Assembly: GCA_040388375.1 (NCBI GenBank)
Contig: JAZKBU010000003.1
Coordinates: forward strand, 62,001-126,000
DNA: 64,000 nt
DNA from: Bacteroidota bacterium
GTDB taxonomy: Bacteria > Bacteroidota > Bacteroidia > UKL13-3
Direction of reading: 5' to 3'
Shown: piece by piece, positions 7,759 through 15,506 of the stretch
Layout of the letters: every line of letters begins with the position of its first letter
Numbering within the stretch: the stretch's first letter is position 1
Program-made: the position numbers and the translations under genes
Notes under the pieces: generated by a model
Database searches by the model: none
Seen by the model: only the letters and a program-made list of their open reading frames with translations
Told to the model about the DNA's origin: nothing

Positions 7759-8715
7759 ATGAAAAACTTCACCTCCTTTTATGATGTAGAAAGTATAACG
7801 GAACTATTGCAGGAAGCATTGATGCTGAAAGAAAATCCATTGCAATTTAATACCTTGGGCAAAAAGAAAACATTGGGTTTGGTATTTTTAAACGCAAGTT
7901 TAAGAACCCGTTTAAGTACGCAGAAAGCAGCCATGAACTTGGGTTTACATGTTATTGTATTAAATGTAAACCAGGAAAGTTGGGCTTGGGAGTTTGAAGA
8001 AGGTGCGGTTATGAATGGTACCAAAGTGGAGCATATTAAAGATGCAGCAGCTATATTAAGTATGTATTGCGATATGGTGGGTATTCGTTGTTTCCCCTCT
8101 TTGGAAAACAGGGAAGATGACTACAATGAAAAAGTGTTGAATCAGTTTATAAAGTATTGTTCGGTGCCTGTTATTTCATTGGAATCGGCTATACGCCATC
8201 CGTTGCAAAGTTTTGCCGACTTAATAACCATTACAGAAAACTGGAAAAAAGATTATAAACCCAAAGTGGTGTTGACCTGGGCTCCGCATATAAAACCATT
8301 GCCACAGGCGGTGGCTAATTCTTTTAGCGAATGGATGTGTAATGCTCCGGTTGATTTTGTTATTACGCATCCGCATGGATATGAGTTAAAGGAAGAGTTT
8401 ACACAAGGTGCAAAAATATGTTATGAGCAAACGGATGCTTTGCAAAATGCTGATTTCGTTTATGTGAAAAATTGGTCTTCGTATAACGAGTATGGAAAAA
8501 TGCCCGAAACAAATGATGACTGGTTGCTTAATGAACAAAAATTGGCAGTAAGCAATGATGCAAAAATAATGCATTGTCTTCCTGTTCGTAGAAATGTAGA
8601 GTTGACTGATGAGTTGTTAGATGGCAAAAATTCATTGGTGCTTCAGCAGGCACACAACCGCTTGTTTGCCGCACAGGCAGTGTTAAAAAAAATAATGGAA
8701 AGTAATTTTAATTAA
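7759..8715 (+). CDS. argF': N-acylornithine transcarbamylase (ArgF'; probably succinyl-type)
   Basis: 318 residues. The carbamoyl-phosphate loop is SLRTRLSTQK (47-56), with RHPLQSFADL and HCLPVRRN further on. The STQK variant and overall sequence match the Bacteroidota/Xanthomonas N-acylornithine transcarbamylases, not the classical ornithine enzyme. The loop residue that separates acetylornithine (Glu) from succinylornithine (Pro in B. fragilis) types aligns with Val90 in GTKVEH. As I recall, replacing that Glu with small or apolar residues, Val included, shifts specificity to succinylornithine, so the succinyl pathway is favoured. Family certain; substrate inferred. Confidence 0.88.
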   Translation: MKNFTSFYDVESITELLQEALMLKENPLQFNTLGKKKTLGLVFLNASLRTRLSTQKAAMNLGLHVIVLNVNQESWAWEFEEGAVMNGTKVEHIKDAAAILSMYCDMVGIRCFPSLENREDDYNEKVLNQFIKYCSVPVISLESAIRHPLQSFADLITITENWKKDYKPKVVLTWAPHIKPLPQAVANSFSEWMCNAPVDFVITHPHGYELKEEFTQGAKICYEQTDALQNADFVYVKNWSSYNEYGKMPETNDDWLLNEQKLAVSNDAKIMHCLPVRRNVELTDELLDGKNSLVLQQAHNRLFAAQAVLKKIMESNFN

Positions 8716-8730
8716 TTGAACCAAATAAAA

Positions 8731-9525
8731 ATGCAAGCACTTTACATCATTAAAATTGGCGGAAATATTATCAACCATGAAGTTAAACTTAAGCATTTTA
8801 TCTCGTTGGTATCAACCATAAAAGCCAGAAAAATTATAGTGCATGGTGGCGGTAAGTTGGTTGATGAGTTGGCCCTTAAATTAGGTATTGAGCAGCACAT
8901 GATAGATGGCCGAAGAGTTACTGATACCAAAACATTGGAATTAACAACAATGGTTTATGCCGGATTAATCAATAAAAAAATAGTGGCATTGTTACAGGCC
9001 AATTCAAGCAATGCCATTGGCCTTTCTGGTGCAGATAACAATTGTATAAGAGCCAAAAAAAGAACCCATGCTAAACACAATTTTGGATGGGTGGGCGATA
9101 TTGAAGAAGGAGGAATTAATACTTCCTTTATCTCCACATTGCTTGAAATAAATATGCTTCCTGTGTTTTGTTCCATTACACATGATAAGAATGGACAGCT
9201 ATTAAATACCAATGCTGATACTTTGGCCAGTGCATTGGCTGTTGCTATGTCAGCCAAATATAAAGTGCATTTAAATTATTGCTTTGAGAAAAAAGGCGTA
9301 ATGGCTAATATAAATGATGCTGATTCTGTAATACCAACTATTTCAGCAAGTAAGTACAAGCAATTGGTAAAGAATAAATTGGTTTCAGCAGGAATGATTC
9401 CCAAATTAGATAATGCTTTTGCTGCTATAGAAAATGGTGTAAGCTCCGTTGTTATTTTGCATGCTGACGATATTTTAAACGTAATCAATAAGACTAAAAA
9501 TGTCGGAACACAACTCACTGCATAG
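8731..9525 (+). CDS. argB: N-acylglutamate kinase
   Basis: About 264 residues from the ATG at 8731 (MQALYIIKIGGN). The frame is also open to a TTG at 8716 directly after the argF' stop, but the ATG puts the IKIGG nucleotide-binding motif at the usual distance. Amino-acid-kinase landmarks are KIGGN near the start, VHGGGKLVDEL (substrate and phosphate binding), GRRVTD, and SAGMIPKLDNA near the C-terminus. It phosphorylates N-acylglutamate, the second step. Its 3' end overlaps argE by 26 bases. Confidence 0.9.
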   Translation: MQALYIIKIGGNIINHEVKLKHFISLVSTIKARKIIVHGGGKLVDELALKLGIEQHMIDGRRVTDTKTLELTTMVYAGLINKKIVALLQANSSNAIGLSGADNNCIRAKKRTHAKHNFGWVGDIEEGGINTSFISTLLEINMLPVFCSITHDKNGQLLNTNADTLASALAVAMSAKYKVHLNYCFEKKGVMANINDADSVIPTISASKYKQLVKNKLVSAGMIPKLDNAFAAIENGVSSVVILHADDILNVINKTKNVGTQLTA

Positions 9526-10591
9526 TCCGGTGTTTATTGAAACAATAAAGCAGGATGCTATTGATTTGTTAAAAAAATTAATAGCTATTCCTTCGTTTAG
9601 TAAAGAGGAAAACTTGTCGGCTGATTTGATAGCAGCCTGTTTACAACAAAAGGAAATAGCAGTATGGCGAAGTGGCAATAATGTATGGACGAAAAACAAA
9701 TACTATAATGTGCAATTGCCTACCATCCTTTTAAACTCCCATCATGATACTGTTAAACCCAATGCGGGTTATACTTTAAATCCTTTTGAACCCACGGAAA
9801 AGGATGGCAAGTTATTTGGCTTGGGTAGCAATGATGCAGGAGGTGCTTTGGTGAGTTTGTTGGCTACGTTTCTGTTTTTTTATAAGCAACAAAACTTACA
9901 GTATAACTTTATTTTTTCAGCCACTGCCGAAGAAGAAATTTCAGGCATCCATGGTGTTTCATCTATTCTGGATGAATTAGGTGAAATTGATTTTGCTATT
10001 GTTGGTGAACCAACTGAAATGAATATAGCCATTGCCGAAAAAGGGTTGATGGTGCTTGATTGCGTAGCGCAAGGCACTGCTGCACATGTGGCACACGATA
10101 ACCCAAACAATGCCATTGTAAATGCATTAAACGATATAATATGGCTAAGTACTTTTGCATTTCCTAAAGTTTCGGAAACATTGGGTAAAATAAAAATGAA
10201 TGTTACCATGATTCAATCAGGCATTCAACACAATATTGTTCCTGATAGATGCGAGTTTACTGTTGATATTAGAACCACTGATGTATATAGTAACCAAGAG
10301 GTATTGGATATAATACAACAACATATTTCCAGTGCAGTATCGCCTCGTTCATTGCGTTTAAATCCATCATCAATACCTGTTCATCATCCATTTGTGCAGG
10401 CAGGTATTGACTTAGGAAAATTAACGTATGGTTCTCCCACTACATCTGATATGGCCCTAATGAATTTCCCTTCAGTAAAAATAGGCCCGGGCAATTCACT
10501 GCGGTCGCACAGCAGTAACGAGTTTATTTTTATAGATGAAATAAAGGAAGGAATTGAATTGTATATAAAAATGCTTTCTAAAATAGTATAA
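9500..10591 (+). CDS. argE: M20 deacylase, ArgE-type (N-acylcitrulline/acylornithine deacylase)
   Basis: 363 residues, M20 metallopeptidase family. The zinc site shows HHDT (His81, Asp83), bridging Asp112 in SNDAGG, the acidic run AEEE (143-146) containing the catalytic Glu, and a late His in RSHSSNEF. In pathways that use ArgF', the acyl group is removed after carbamoylation, so the likely substrate is N-acylcitrulline; this is inferred from the pathway. The dimerisation-domain segment IQHNIVPDRCEFTVDIRT is typical. Only one base separates its stop from argH. Confidence 0.88.
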   Translation: MSEHNSLHSPVFIETIKQDAIDLLKKLIAIPSFSKEENLSADLIAACLQQKEIAVWRSGNNVWTKNKYYNVQLPTILLNSHHDTVKPNAGYTLNPFEPTEKDGKLFGLGSNDAGGALVSLLATFLFFYKQQNLQYNFIFSATAEEEISGIHGVSSILDELGEIDFAIVGEPTEMNIAIAEKGLMVLDCVAQGTAAHVAHDNPNNAIVNALNDIIWLSTFAFPKVSETLGKIKMNVTMIQSGIQHNIVPDRCEFTVDIRTTDVYSNQEVLDIIQQHISSAVSPRSLRLNPSSIPVHHPFVQAGIDLGKLTYGSPTTSDMALMNFPSVKIGPGNSLRSHSSNEFIFIDEIKEGIELYIKMLSKIV

Positions 10592-10592
10592 C

Positions 10593-11918
10593 ATGAATAA
10601 TAAAATTTGGCAAAAAGAATATCTATCATCTGATGAGCATGCTGAAATGATTGAAAAATTTACTGTTGGCAATGACAAGGTGTTTGATTTGCAATTGGCA
10701 AAGTTTGATGTAATAGGTTCTTTGGCTCATGTAAAAATGCTTGAAACTGTGGGCTTACTTACCAGCGATGAATGGAAGCTAATAGACAAAGCTTTAAGAG
10801 ATATATTACAGGAGATAAAATTGGGTCAGTTTACAATTGAAGATGGGGTAGAAGATGTTCACTCGCAAATTGAATTTTTACTGACAGAAAGAATAGGTGA
10901 AGCAGGCAAAAAAATACACAGTGCCAGGTCAAGAAACGACCAAGTATTGTTAGATATAAAATTATTTCTCCGGCATCAAATTACAGAAATAGCACAACAT
11001 ACAGAGCAACTTTTTAATGCATTAATTGGTTTAAGTGAAACCCATAAAAAAAAGTATTTACCAGGCTATACGCACTTTCAGTTGGCTATGCCTTCGTCTT
11101 TTGGTTTGTGGTTTGCGGCTTACGCTGAATCGCTGATAGATGATACGGAAGTTTTAGTTTCGGCATTTCATGTTTGTAATAAAAATCCTTTGGGTTCGGG
11201 GGCTGGGTATGGGTCTTCGTTTCCAATTGACAGAATACTTACCACCCAATTAATGGAATTTGAAACCATGAATTACAATGTTGTTTATGCGCAAATGAGC
11301 AGAGGGAAAACAGAAAAGATAGTAGCCATGGCTATGGCAAACATAGCTGCTACGCTTTCAAAATTTGCGTACGATATCTGTTTATATATGAACCAAAATT
11401 TTGCATTTGTTTCTTTTCCTGATTCATTAACAACAGGTAGTAGTATTATGCCACATAAAAAAAATCCCGATGTGTTTGAATTAATTCGGGCCAAATGTAA
11501 CCGCATTCAAGCTTTACCCAATGAACTTACTTTGTTAACTAATAACTTACCATCAGGTTATCACCGCGATTGGCAGCTAACCAAAGAGTGTTTGTTTCCT
11601 GCTATTGATGAATTACTAAACTGCTTGAAAATGGCAGTTTTTATGTTGGAACATATGGAAGTACAAGAAAATATTCTTGCAGATGATAAGTATAATTTGC
11701 TTTATAGTGTAGAGGAGGTAAACAGGGAAGTAACAAATGGTGTACCTTTCAGAGATGCGTATAAAAACATTGCTTCAAAAATAGAAACAGGGCATTATGA
11801 ACCATCAAAACACATAAGCCATACACACGAAGGAAGCATGGGCAATTTATGTAATGATAAAATTGTAAGGGAATTTAAAACAGTGGTAGGGAAAATTTTA
11901 AAGAAGCCGAACTTATAA
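10593..11918 (+). CDS. argH: Argininosuccinate lyase
   Basis: 441 residues. The fumarase/aspartase-superfamily signature GSSIMPHKKNPD lies at 282-293 and contains the catalytic serine loop. HSARSRNDQV (109-118) and TYHFQ-like PGYTHFQLA (158-166) supply substrate contacts. It splits argininosuccinate into arginine and fumarate, the last step. It closes the arg operon and converges with the Lrp-type gene, the two coding ends overlapping by 6 bases. I see no separate terminator. Confidence 0.93.
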   Translation: MNNKIWQKEYLSSDEHAEMIEKFTVGNDKVFDLQLAKFDVIGSLAHVKMLETVGLLTSDEWKLIDKALRDILQEIKLGQFTIEDGVEDVHSQIEFLLTERIGEAGKKIHSARSRNDQVLLDIKLFLRHQITEIAQHTEQLFNALIGLSETHKKKYLPGYTHFQLAMPSSFGLWFAAYAESLIDDTEVLVSAFHVCNKNPLGSGAGYGSSFPIDRILTTQLMEFETMNYNVVYAQMSRGKTEKIVAMAMANIAATLSKFAYDICLYMNQNFAFVSFPDSLTTGSSIMPHKKNPDVFELIRAKCNRIQALPNELTLLTNNLPSGYHRDWQLTKECLFPAIDELLNCLKMAVFMLEHMEVQENILADDKYNLLYSVEEVNREVTNGVPFRDAYKNIASKIETGHYEPSKHISHTHEGSMGNLCNDKIVREFKTVVGKILKKPNL

Positions 11919-12377
11919 AACTTTATAAGCAGTTTCTTTTTTCACCTCTTTTAAAACAATGCTGCTATGGTATTGGCCAATGTTTGGAATATTTGAAATT
12001 ATATTCACTACAAAATCATTGTACGATGAAATATCCTTTGCTGCAATTTTAAGCATATAATCATAGGTGCCCGAAATACTGATTACTTCAAGCACTTCCG
12101 GTATTTTTAAAACTACATTTTCAAAACTTAATAAAGCCTTTTTCGATTGTTCTTTTAAAACTATATTACAATATACCAACAAGTTTAAACCCACTTTTTC
12201 TCTGTCAACCAAGGCTACGTATTTAGTAATCACTTTGTCTTGCTCCATCCGTCTTATACGTTCGTAAGTGGGTGTTGCTGAAAGACCAATTTTCTCCGCA
12301 ATATCTTTTACAGAAATGGTTGAATCTTGTTGAAGAATATTCAGGATGGCAATATCAAATTTATCTGGCTGACTCAT
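11913..12377 (-). CDS. Lrp/AsnC family regulator
   Basis: The best start is the ATG at 12377 (MSQPDKFDIAIL), giving 154 residues; an upstream extension to 12407 adds MCIHTIIEII, which does not match the family. The N-terminal winged HTH (FDIAILNILQQDSTISVKDIAEKIGLSATPTYERIRRM) is followed by a RAM/ACT-like ligand-binding domain with the GTYDYMLKIAAKD strand. Members form octamers that respond to amino acids. It may read amino-acid supply, and it faces the arg operon tail to tail. A 12-base palindrome sits just upstream of its start. Confidence 0.9.
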   Translation of the reverse strand: MSQPDKFDIAILNILQQDSTISVKDIAEKIGLSATPTYERIRRMEQDKVITKYVALVDREKVGLNLLVYCNIVLKEQSKKALLSFENVVLKIPEVLEVISISGTYDYMLKIAAKDISSYNDFVVNIISNIPNIGQYHSSIVLKEVKKETAYKVL

Positions 12378-12394
12378 AATTATTTCAATGATTG

Positions 12395-12406
12395 TGTGTA
12401 TACACA
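12395..12406. promoter_or_regulatory. Palindrome TGTGTATACACA upstream of lrp-like gene
   Basis: A perfect 12-base palindrome 17 bases upstream of the start at 12377. Its place in the leader or promoter suggests an autoregulatory operator for the Lrp-type protein. This is an inference from position and symmetry only. Confidence 0.3.
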
Positions 12407-12493
12407 AATTGTTTATGGGTGCGAATGTAGGGCATTTTTAACTAGTAAAAAACGGCTGTTCTTTGTGTGACTATTGATAATTATTAAAACTGT

Positions 12494-13066
12494 TTAGGGC
12501 TTCAGTTTTTGGGCAGTCAGTGTGGTTATTATTTCGTTTATACGCTTTTGTTTGGTTTCGGGTTGTTTGGCCATTGCAATCCGGTGCAACATCATTTTCC
12601 TTGCCGATTTGCTTAAGCTCAGAAAGAAGTCTTTTGAACCTTTGTGCTTTTTAAATGCTGCCTCTAAAGCATCGGGTATGGTCAGCTCTTCCACCGTATC
12701 TAAAATGGTCCACGAGCCATTTTGTTTGGCCACTTCAATACATTTTAAACCGGCCTTGGTCATGCTTCCTTCCTCCACAAGCTTCTGCACTTTTTCTTTG
12801 TTCACTTTTGACCAAGTGCTGCTTGCTTTTCGTTTGCTGAAAAACTGTATGAACTTTTCATGGTCTATGGTTTTGCGGGTGCTGTCTATCCAGCCAAAAC
12901 ACAATGCTTCGTCCACTGCATCGCTCCAGGAAAGCGAGGGTTTACCCGATTTCATTTTATAGCAAATGAGCCAAACCGATTGTTGGTTAACATGGTTTTC
13001 CTGTAACCATTGTCTCCATTGTTGCTTGTTTTCAGGATAAAACATTTCGTTTTCTTGCGGGCTCAT
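12494..13066 (-). CDS. YdeI/OmdA family protein
   Basis: 190 residues. It begins FYPENKQQWRQWLQENH and contains LSWSDAVDEALCFGWIDSTRKTID (about 39-62), the hallmark of the YdeI/OmpD-associated family, and a C-terminal OmdA helical region with DFFLSLSKSARKMMLHRI. Some members are linked to bacteriocin or antimicrobial-peptide protection; the mechanism is not known and nothing in the neighbourhood narrows it. A start at 13045 (MFYPENK) is also possible. It appears monocistronic. Confidence 0.82.
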   Translation of the reverse strand: MSPQENEMFYPENKQQWRQWLQENHVNQQSVWLICYKMKSGKPSLSWSDAVDEALCFGWIDSTRKTIDHEKFIQFFSKRKASSTWSKVNKEKVQKLVEEGSMTKAGLKCIEVAKQNGSWTILDTVEELTIPDALEAAFKKHKGSKDFFLSLSKSARKMMLHRIAMAKQPETKQKRINEIITTLTAQKLKP

Positions 13067-13112
13067 TTGCTTAAAAATTATATCAAATAAAATAAAAATC
13101 TATTGAATGCCA

Positions 13113-13529
13113 TTAATGCATGGCCACAATAATTACACAAACCAGTGTAATACAAACCAAATGGTACATACCGCTGATGATGCCATACAGAATAGGCTTT
13201 GGTATGTTGGGGTTAATGGCTATGTTAACGGTATTGGCAAACAAATAACCTATACCCACAATACCTGCAAACACCATAGCTGTTTGGTAGGTTTCAATAT
13301 GGAGTGCAACCATTAATAAGGCCGTTGCTATGGTAATAACCAGGGAGCAAATGGCAGGGCCGATAATAAAAATGGGAGCGAGCTTTGGTGGTAATTGATT
13401 TTCCTTACCCAATGATATGGCGTATGGTTTTTTAAAGAATTGGGTAAACCAAAGACCACCTAGAATGCAATAAACGGCAAATGCAATAACAACACTTACC
13501 CAATTGATAGCTGAAAAATAATGAATCAT
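13113..13529 (-). CDS. DUF1761 membrane protein
   Basis: 138 residues with four transmembrane segments (about 6-26, 50-73, 80-100, 114-136). The N-terminal INWVSVVIAFAVYCILGGLWFTQFF is the DUF1761 landmark. Function unknown. It has a likely promoter of its own: TAAGTTTG (minus strand) at 13555-13562, with an inverted repeat CTGACA-N6-TGTCAG in the -33 area. The WYL regulator gene lies immediately upstream on the same strand and may act on this site. Confidence 0.75.
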   Translation of the reverse strand: MIHYFSAINWVSVVIAFAVYCILGGLWFTQFFKKPYAISLGKENQLPPKLAPIFIIGPAICSLVITIATALLMVALHIETYQTAMVFAGIVGIGYLFANTVNIAINPNIPKPILYGIISGMYHLVCITLVCVIIVAMH

Positions 13530-13554
13530 AAATTTTAATTGTTTAAAGTTTCAG

Positions 13555-13590
13555 CAAACTTAAATAGGGGTGCTGACAGCGGTATGTCAG
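13555..13590 (-). promoter_or_regulatory. DUF1761 promoter with CTGACA-N6-TGTCAG repeat
   Basis: The minus strand has TAAGTTTG (13562 down to 13555), a perfect TAnnTTTG box, about 26 bases before the ATG at 13529. At 13573-13590 lies CTGACA-gcggta-TGTCAG, a perfect 6-base inverted repeat covering the -33 region, where a regulator would interfere with polymerase. Confidence 0.45.
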
Positions 13591-13603
13591 GGGTAAAAAT
13601 GGG

Positions 13604-14296
13604 CTAATGATATTTATCGAAATATTCTTGTAAGGTCATTTTGTGTGGCGTGAATTTTTCATTTTGTATGATTGTTTTTTTAATTCTATCCAAACGGAAA
13701 AACCTGAATTCGTTGCGTAAGCGGCACCATGCCACCAGTAACCAGTTTTCCTTTGTGCTCAGTAAAGCAAAGGGTTCTATTAAGCGGCTGGTGGTTTGGT
13801 TGGCTTCGTTGGTATATTCAATTTTTGTTAAACAATAATTGGTCAGGGCATATTGCAGGTCTGATAAATTATTGCTGTTTCTTTCGTTGCTGTTGTTCTG
13901 GTCAAATCGTGTACGCTCGGCAAGCAGGTTTACCTTTTCTTTTACATTATGCTTCAATACGGCTTTAATAATATCAATGGCTTCTGTATAATCTTTAACA
14001 AAGGAGGCATCTTTGTTTTTGAGTACTAGCTGCTCGGCCAGTATTAAAGCATTGGCCTGATTTTCGGTAAACATAACAGGAGGAATTTTATAACCTTCCA
14101 TCAATGAATAACCTTTGCCTTCTTCTGCTACAATCGGAACGCCTGCTTGTTCCAATGCTCTTATATCTCTGTAAATGGTTCTGATACTCACCGAAAACTT
14201 ATTGGCTAACTCGGGTGCTGTCAGCAATCGTTTAGTTTGCAATTGTGTTAATATAGCAGTCAGCCGCGAAAGTCGTTTGGTATCGTTGGTGGTCAT
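13604..14296 (-). CDS. YafY-type transcription regulator (HTH + WYL)
   Basis: 230 residues. The N-terminal DeoR-like winged HTH is at about 8-65 (LTAPELANKFSVSIRTIYRDIRALEQAGVPIVAEEGKGYSL shows the recognition helix TIYRDIRALE). The C-terminal WYL domain at about 150-215 has ENWLLVAWCRLRNEFRFFRLDRI. WYL domains bind small ligands or nucleic acids and switch the HTH. The nearest candidate target is the inverted repeat in front of DUF1761, 14-31 bases beyond its own stop codon. The ligand is unknown. Confidence 0.85.
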   Translation of the reverse strand: MTTNDTKRLSRLTAILTQLQTKRLLTAPELANKFSVSIRTIYRDIRALEQAGVPIVAEEGKGYSLMEGYKIPPVMFTENQANALILAEQLVLKNKDASFVKDYTEAIDIIKAVLKHNVKEKVNLLAERTRFDQNNSNERNSNNLSDLQYALTNYCLTKIEYTNEANQTTSRLIEPFALLSTKENWLLVAWCRLRNEFRFFRLDRIKKTIIQNEKFTPHKMTLQEYFDKYH

Positions 14297-14369
14297 TATT
14301 CGAACTATGAATTTTTAATGCTGTAATAGTAATAAAACATTTTCACATCAATGACTTTCTTCAAACCTT

Positions 14370-15395
14370 TTACCCATTCACAATTGGAGCCACTTTTTTT
14401 CCAATCAGCTCAATGGCTTGCATTAATTTATCATGTTGCAGTCCTGCGCTGTCCATTTGGAAAGTAAGGCGTGAAATGCCGCCCAATGCTTTTGCATGGC
14501 GTAGTATTTTTTCAGCTACTTCTTGGTAACCGCCAACCAGCAAAGCTCCCTTATCACCCATTTGTGCTTCAAAATGACTGCGTGTCATCGGTGGCCAACC
14601 TCGTTCTTTACCAATCTTGGTCATAGACTCTGCATAGCCGGGATAAAAATCGGCAATAGCTTCTTCGTTTGTATTGGCAACATAACCCAACGAATGCAAA
14701 CCTACGGTTAGTTTCTCCGGTGCATGTCCTGCTTCGGCTCCCGCTTGTCGGTATAAATCAACCAACGGACGGAAACGATGTGTTTCACCACCAATGATAG
14801 CCACCATTAAGGGAAGGCCTAAAGTACCTGCACGCACAAACGATTCAGGTGTGCCTCCTACACCAATCCATACCGGCAACTTTTCTTGTAAAGGCCTTGG
14901 GTATACGGGTTGGTTATGCATGGCAGGCCTGAATTTACCTGACCAGGTAACAAATTCGTTATCGCGGATTTTAAGTAATAAGTTTAGCTTCTCTATAAAA
15001 AGCTCATCATAATGATCGAGGTTTAAACCAAACAAGGGAAATGCATCAATGAACGAACCACGCCCAACTACCATTTCGGCCCTGCCGTTTGAAATTAAAT
15101 CTAAGGTAGCAAAACTTTGAAATACTCTTACGGGGTCGGCAGCACTTAATACGGTTACGGCACTTGTCAGTTTTATATTTTTGGTACGTGATGCAGCGGC
15201 AGCTAAAATCATGGCAGGGGCTGAATCTAAAAATCCTTTGCGGTGGTGTTCGCCAATGCCAAATACATCTAATCCCGAACGGTCGGCATGTTCAATTCTC
15301 TCTAATAATTGTGCTATTGCATCGGTATCACTCAGTCCGGCACTGGGTGTGTTTTCGCTGAACATGGCAGCAAAACTATCTATTCCTATTTCCAT
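14370..15395 (-). CDS. LLM-class flavin-dependent oxidoreductase
   Basis: 341 residues, luciferase-like TIM barrel. It has the group-typical stretches GIGEHHRKGFLDSAP (about 46-60), IKLTSAVTVLSAADPVRVFQ (about 74-93), AEMVVGRGSF and LPVWIGVGGTPESFVRAG, which form the F420/FMN pocket. It is probably an FMN-dependent monooxygenase or reductase of unknown substrate. No partner reductase is adjacent. It lies downstream of the rho-independent terminator at 15458-15490, so it is likely transcribed alone. Confidence 0.85.
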   Translation of the reverse strand: MEIGIDSFAAMFSENTPSAGLSDTDAIAQLLERIEHADRSGLDVFGIGEHHRKGFLDSAPAMILAAAASRTKNIKLTSAVTVLSAADPVRVFQSFATLDLISNGRAEMVVGRGSFIDAFPLFGLNLDHYDELFIEKLNLLLKIRDNEFVTWSGKFRPAMHNQPVYPRPLQEKLPVWIGVGGTPESFVRAGTLGLPLMVAIIGGETHRFRPLVDLYRQAGAEAGHAPEKLTVGLHSLGYVANTNEEAIADFYPGYAESMTKIGKERGWPPMTRSHFEAQMGDKGALLVGGYQEVAEKILRHAKALGGISRLTFQMDSAGLQHDKLMQAIELIGKKVAPIVNG

Positions 15396-15457
15396 ATAGC
15401 AATATTAACAAACCTTTCCTTATTTTAGTTTTTCATGTTCCTGATAAAAACAGACAT

Positions 15458-15490
15458 AAAAAAGCGGTAGATTTTGCTACCGCTTTTTTT
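15458..15490 (-). terminator. Rho-independent terminator
   Basis: AAAAAAGCGGTAG / CTACCGCTTTTTT stem (13 pairs, 6-base loop) 17 bases after the stop of the large minus-strand gene ending at 15507. T runs flank both sides. Confidence 0.85.
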
Positions 15491-15506
15491 GTTAATGATT
15501 ATTGTA

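Noticed and set aside
12522-12962. Open frame on the plus strand over the YdeI/OmdA gene
   Set aside because: Antisense to a well-recognised gene, with no family match.
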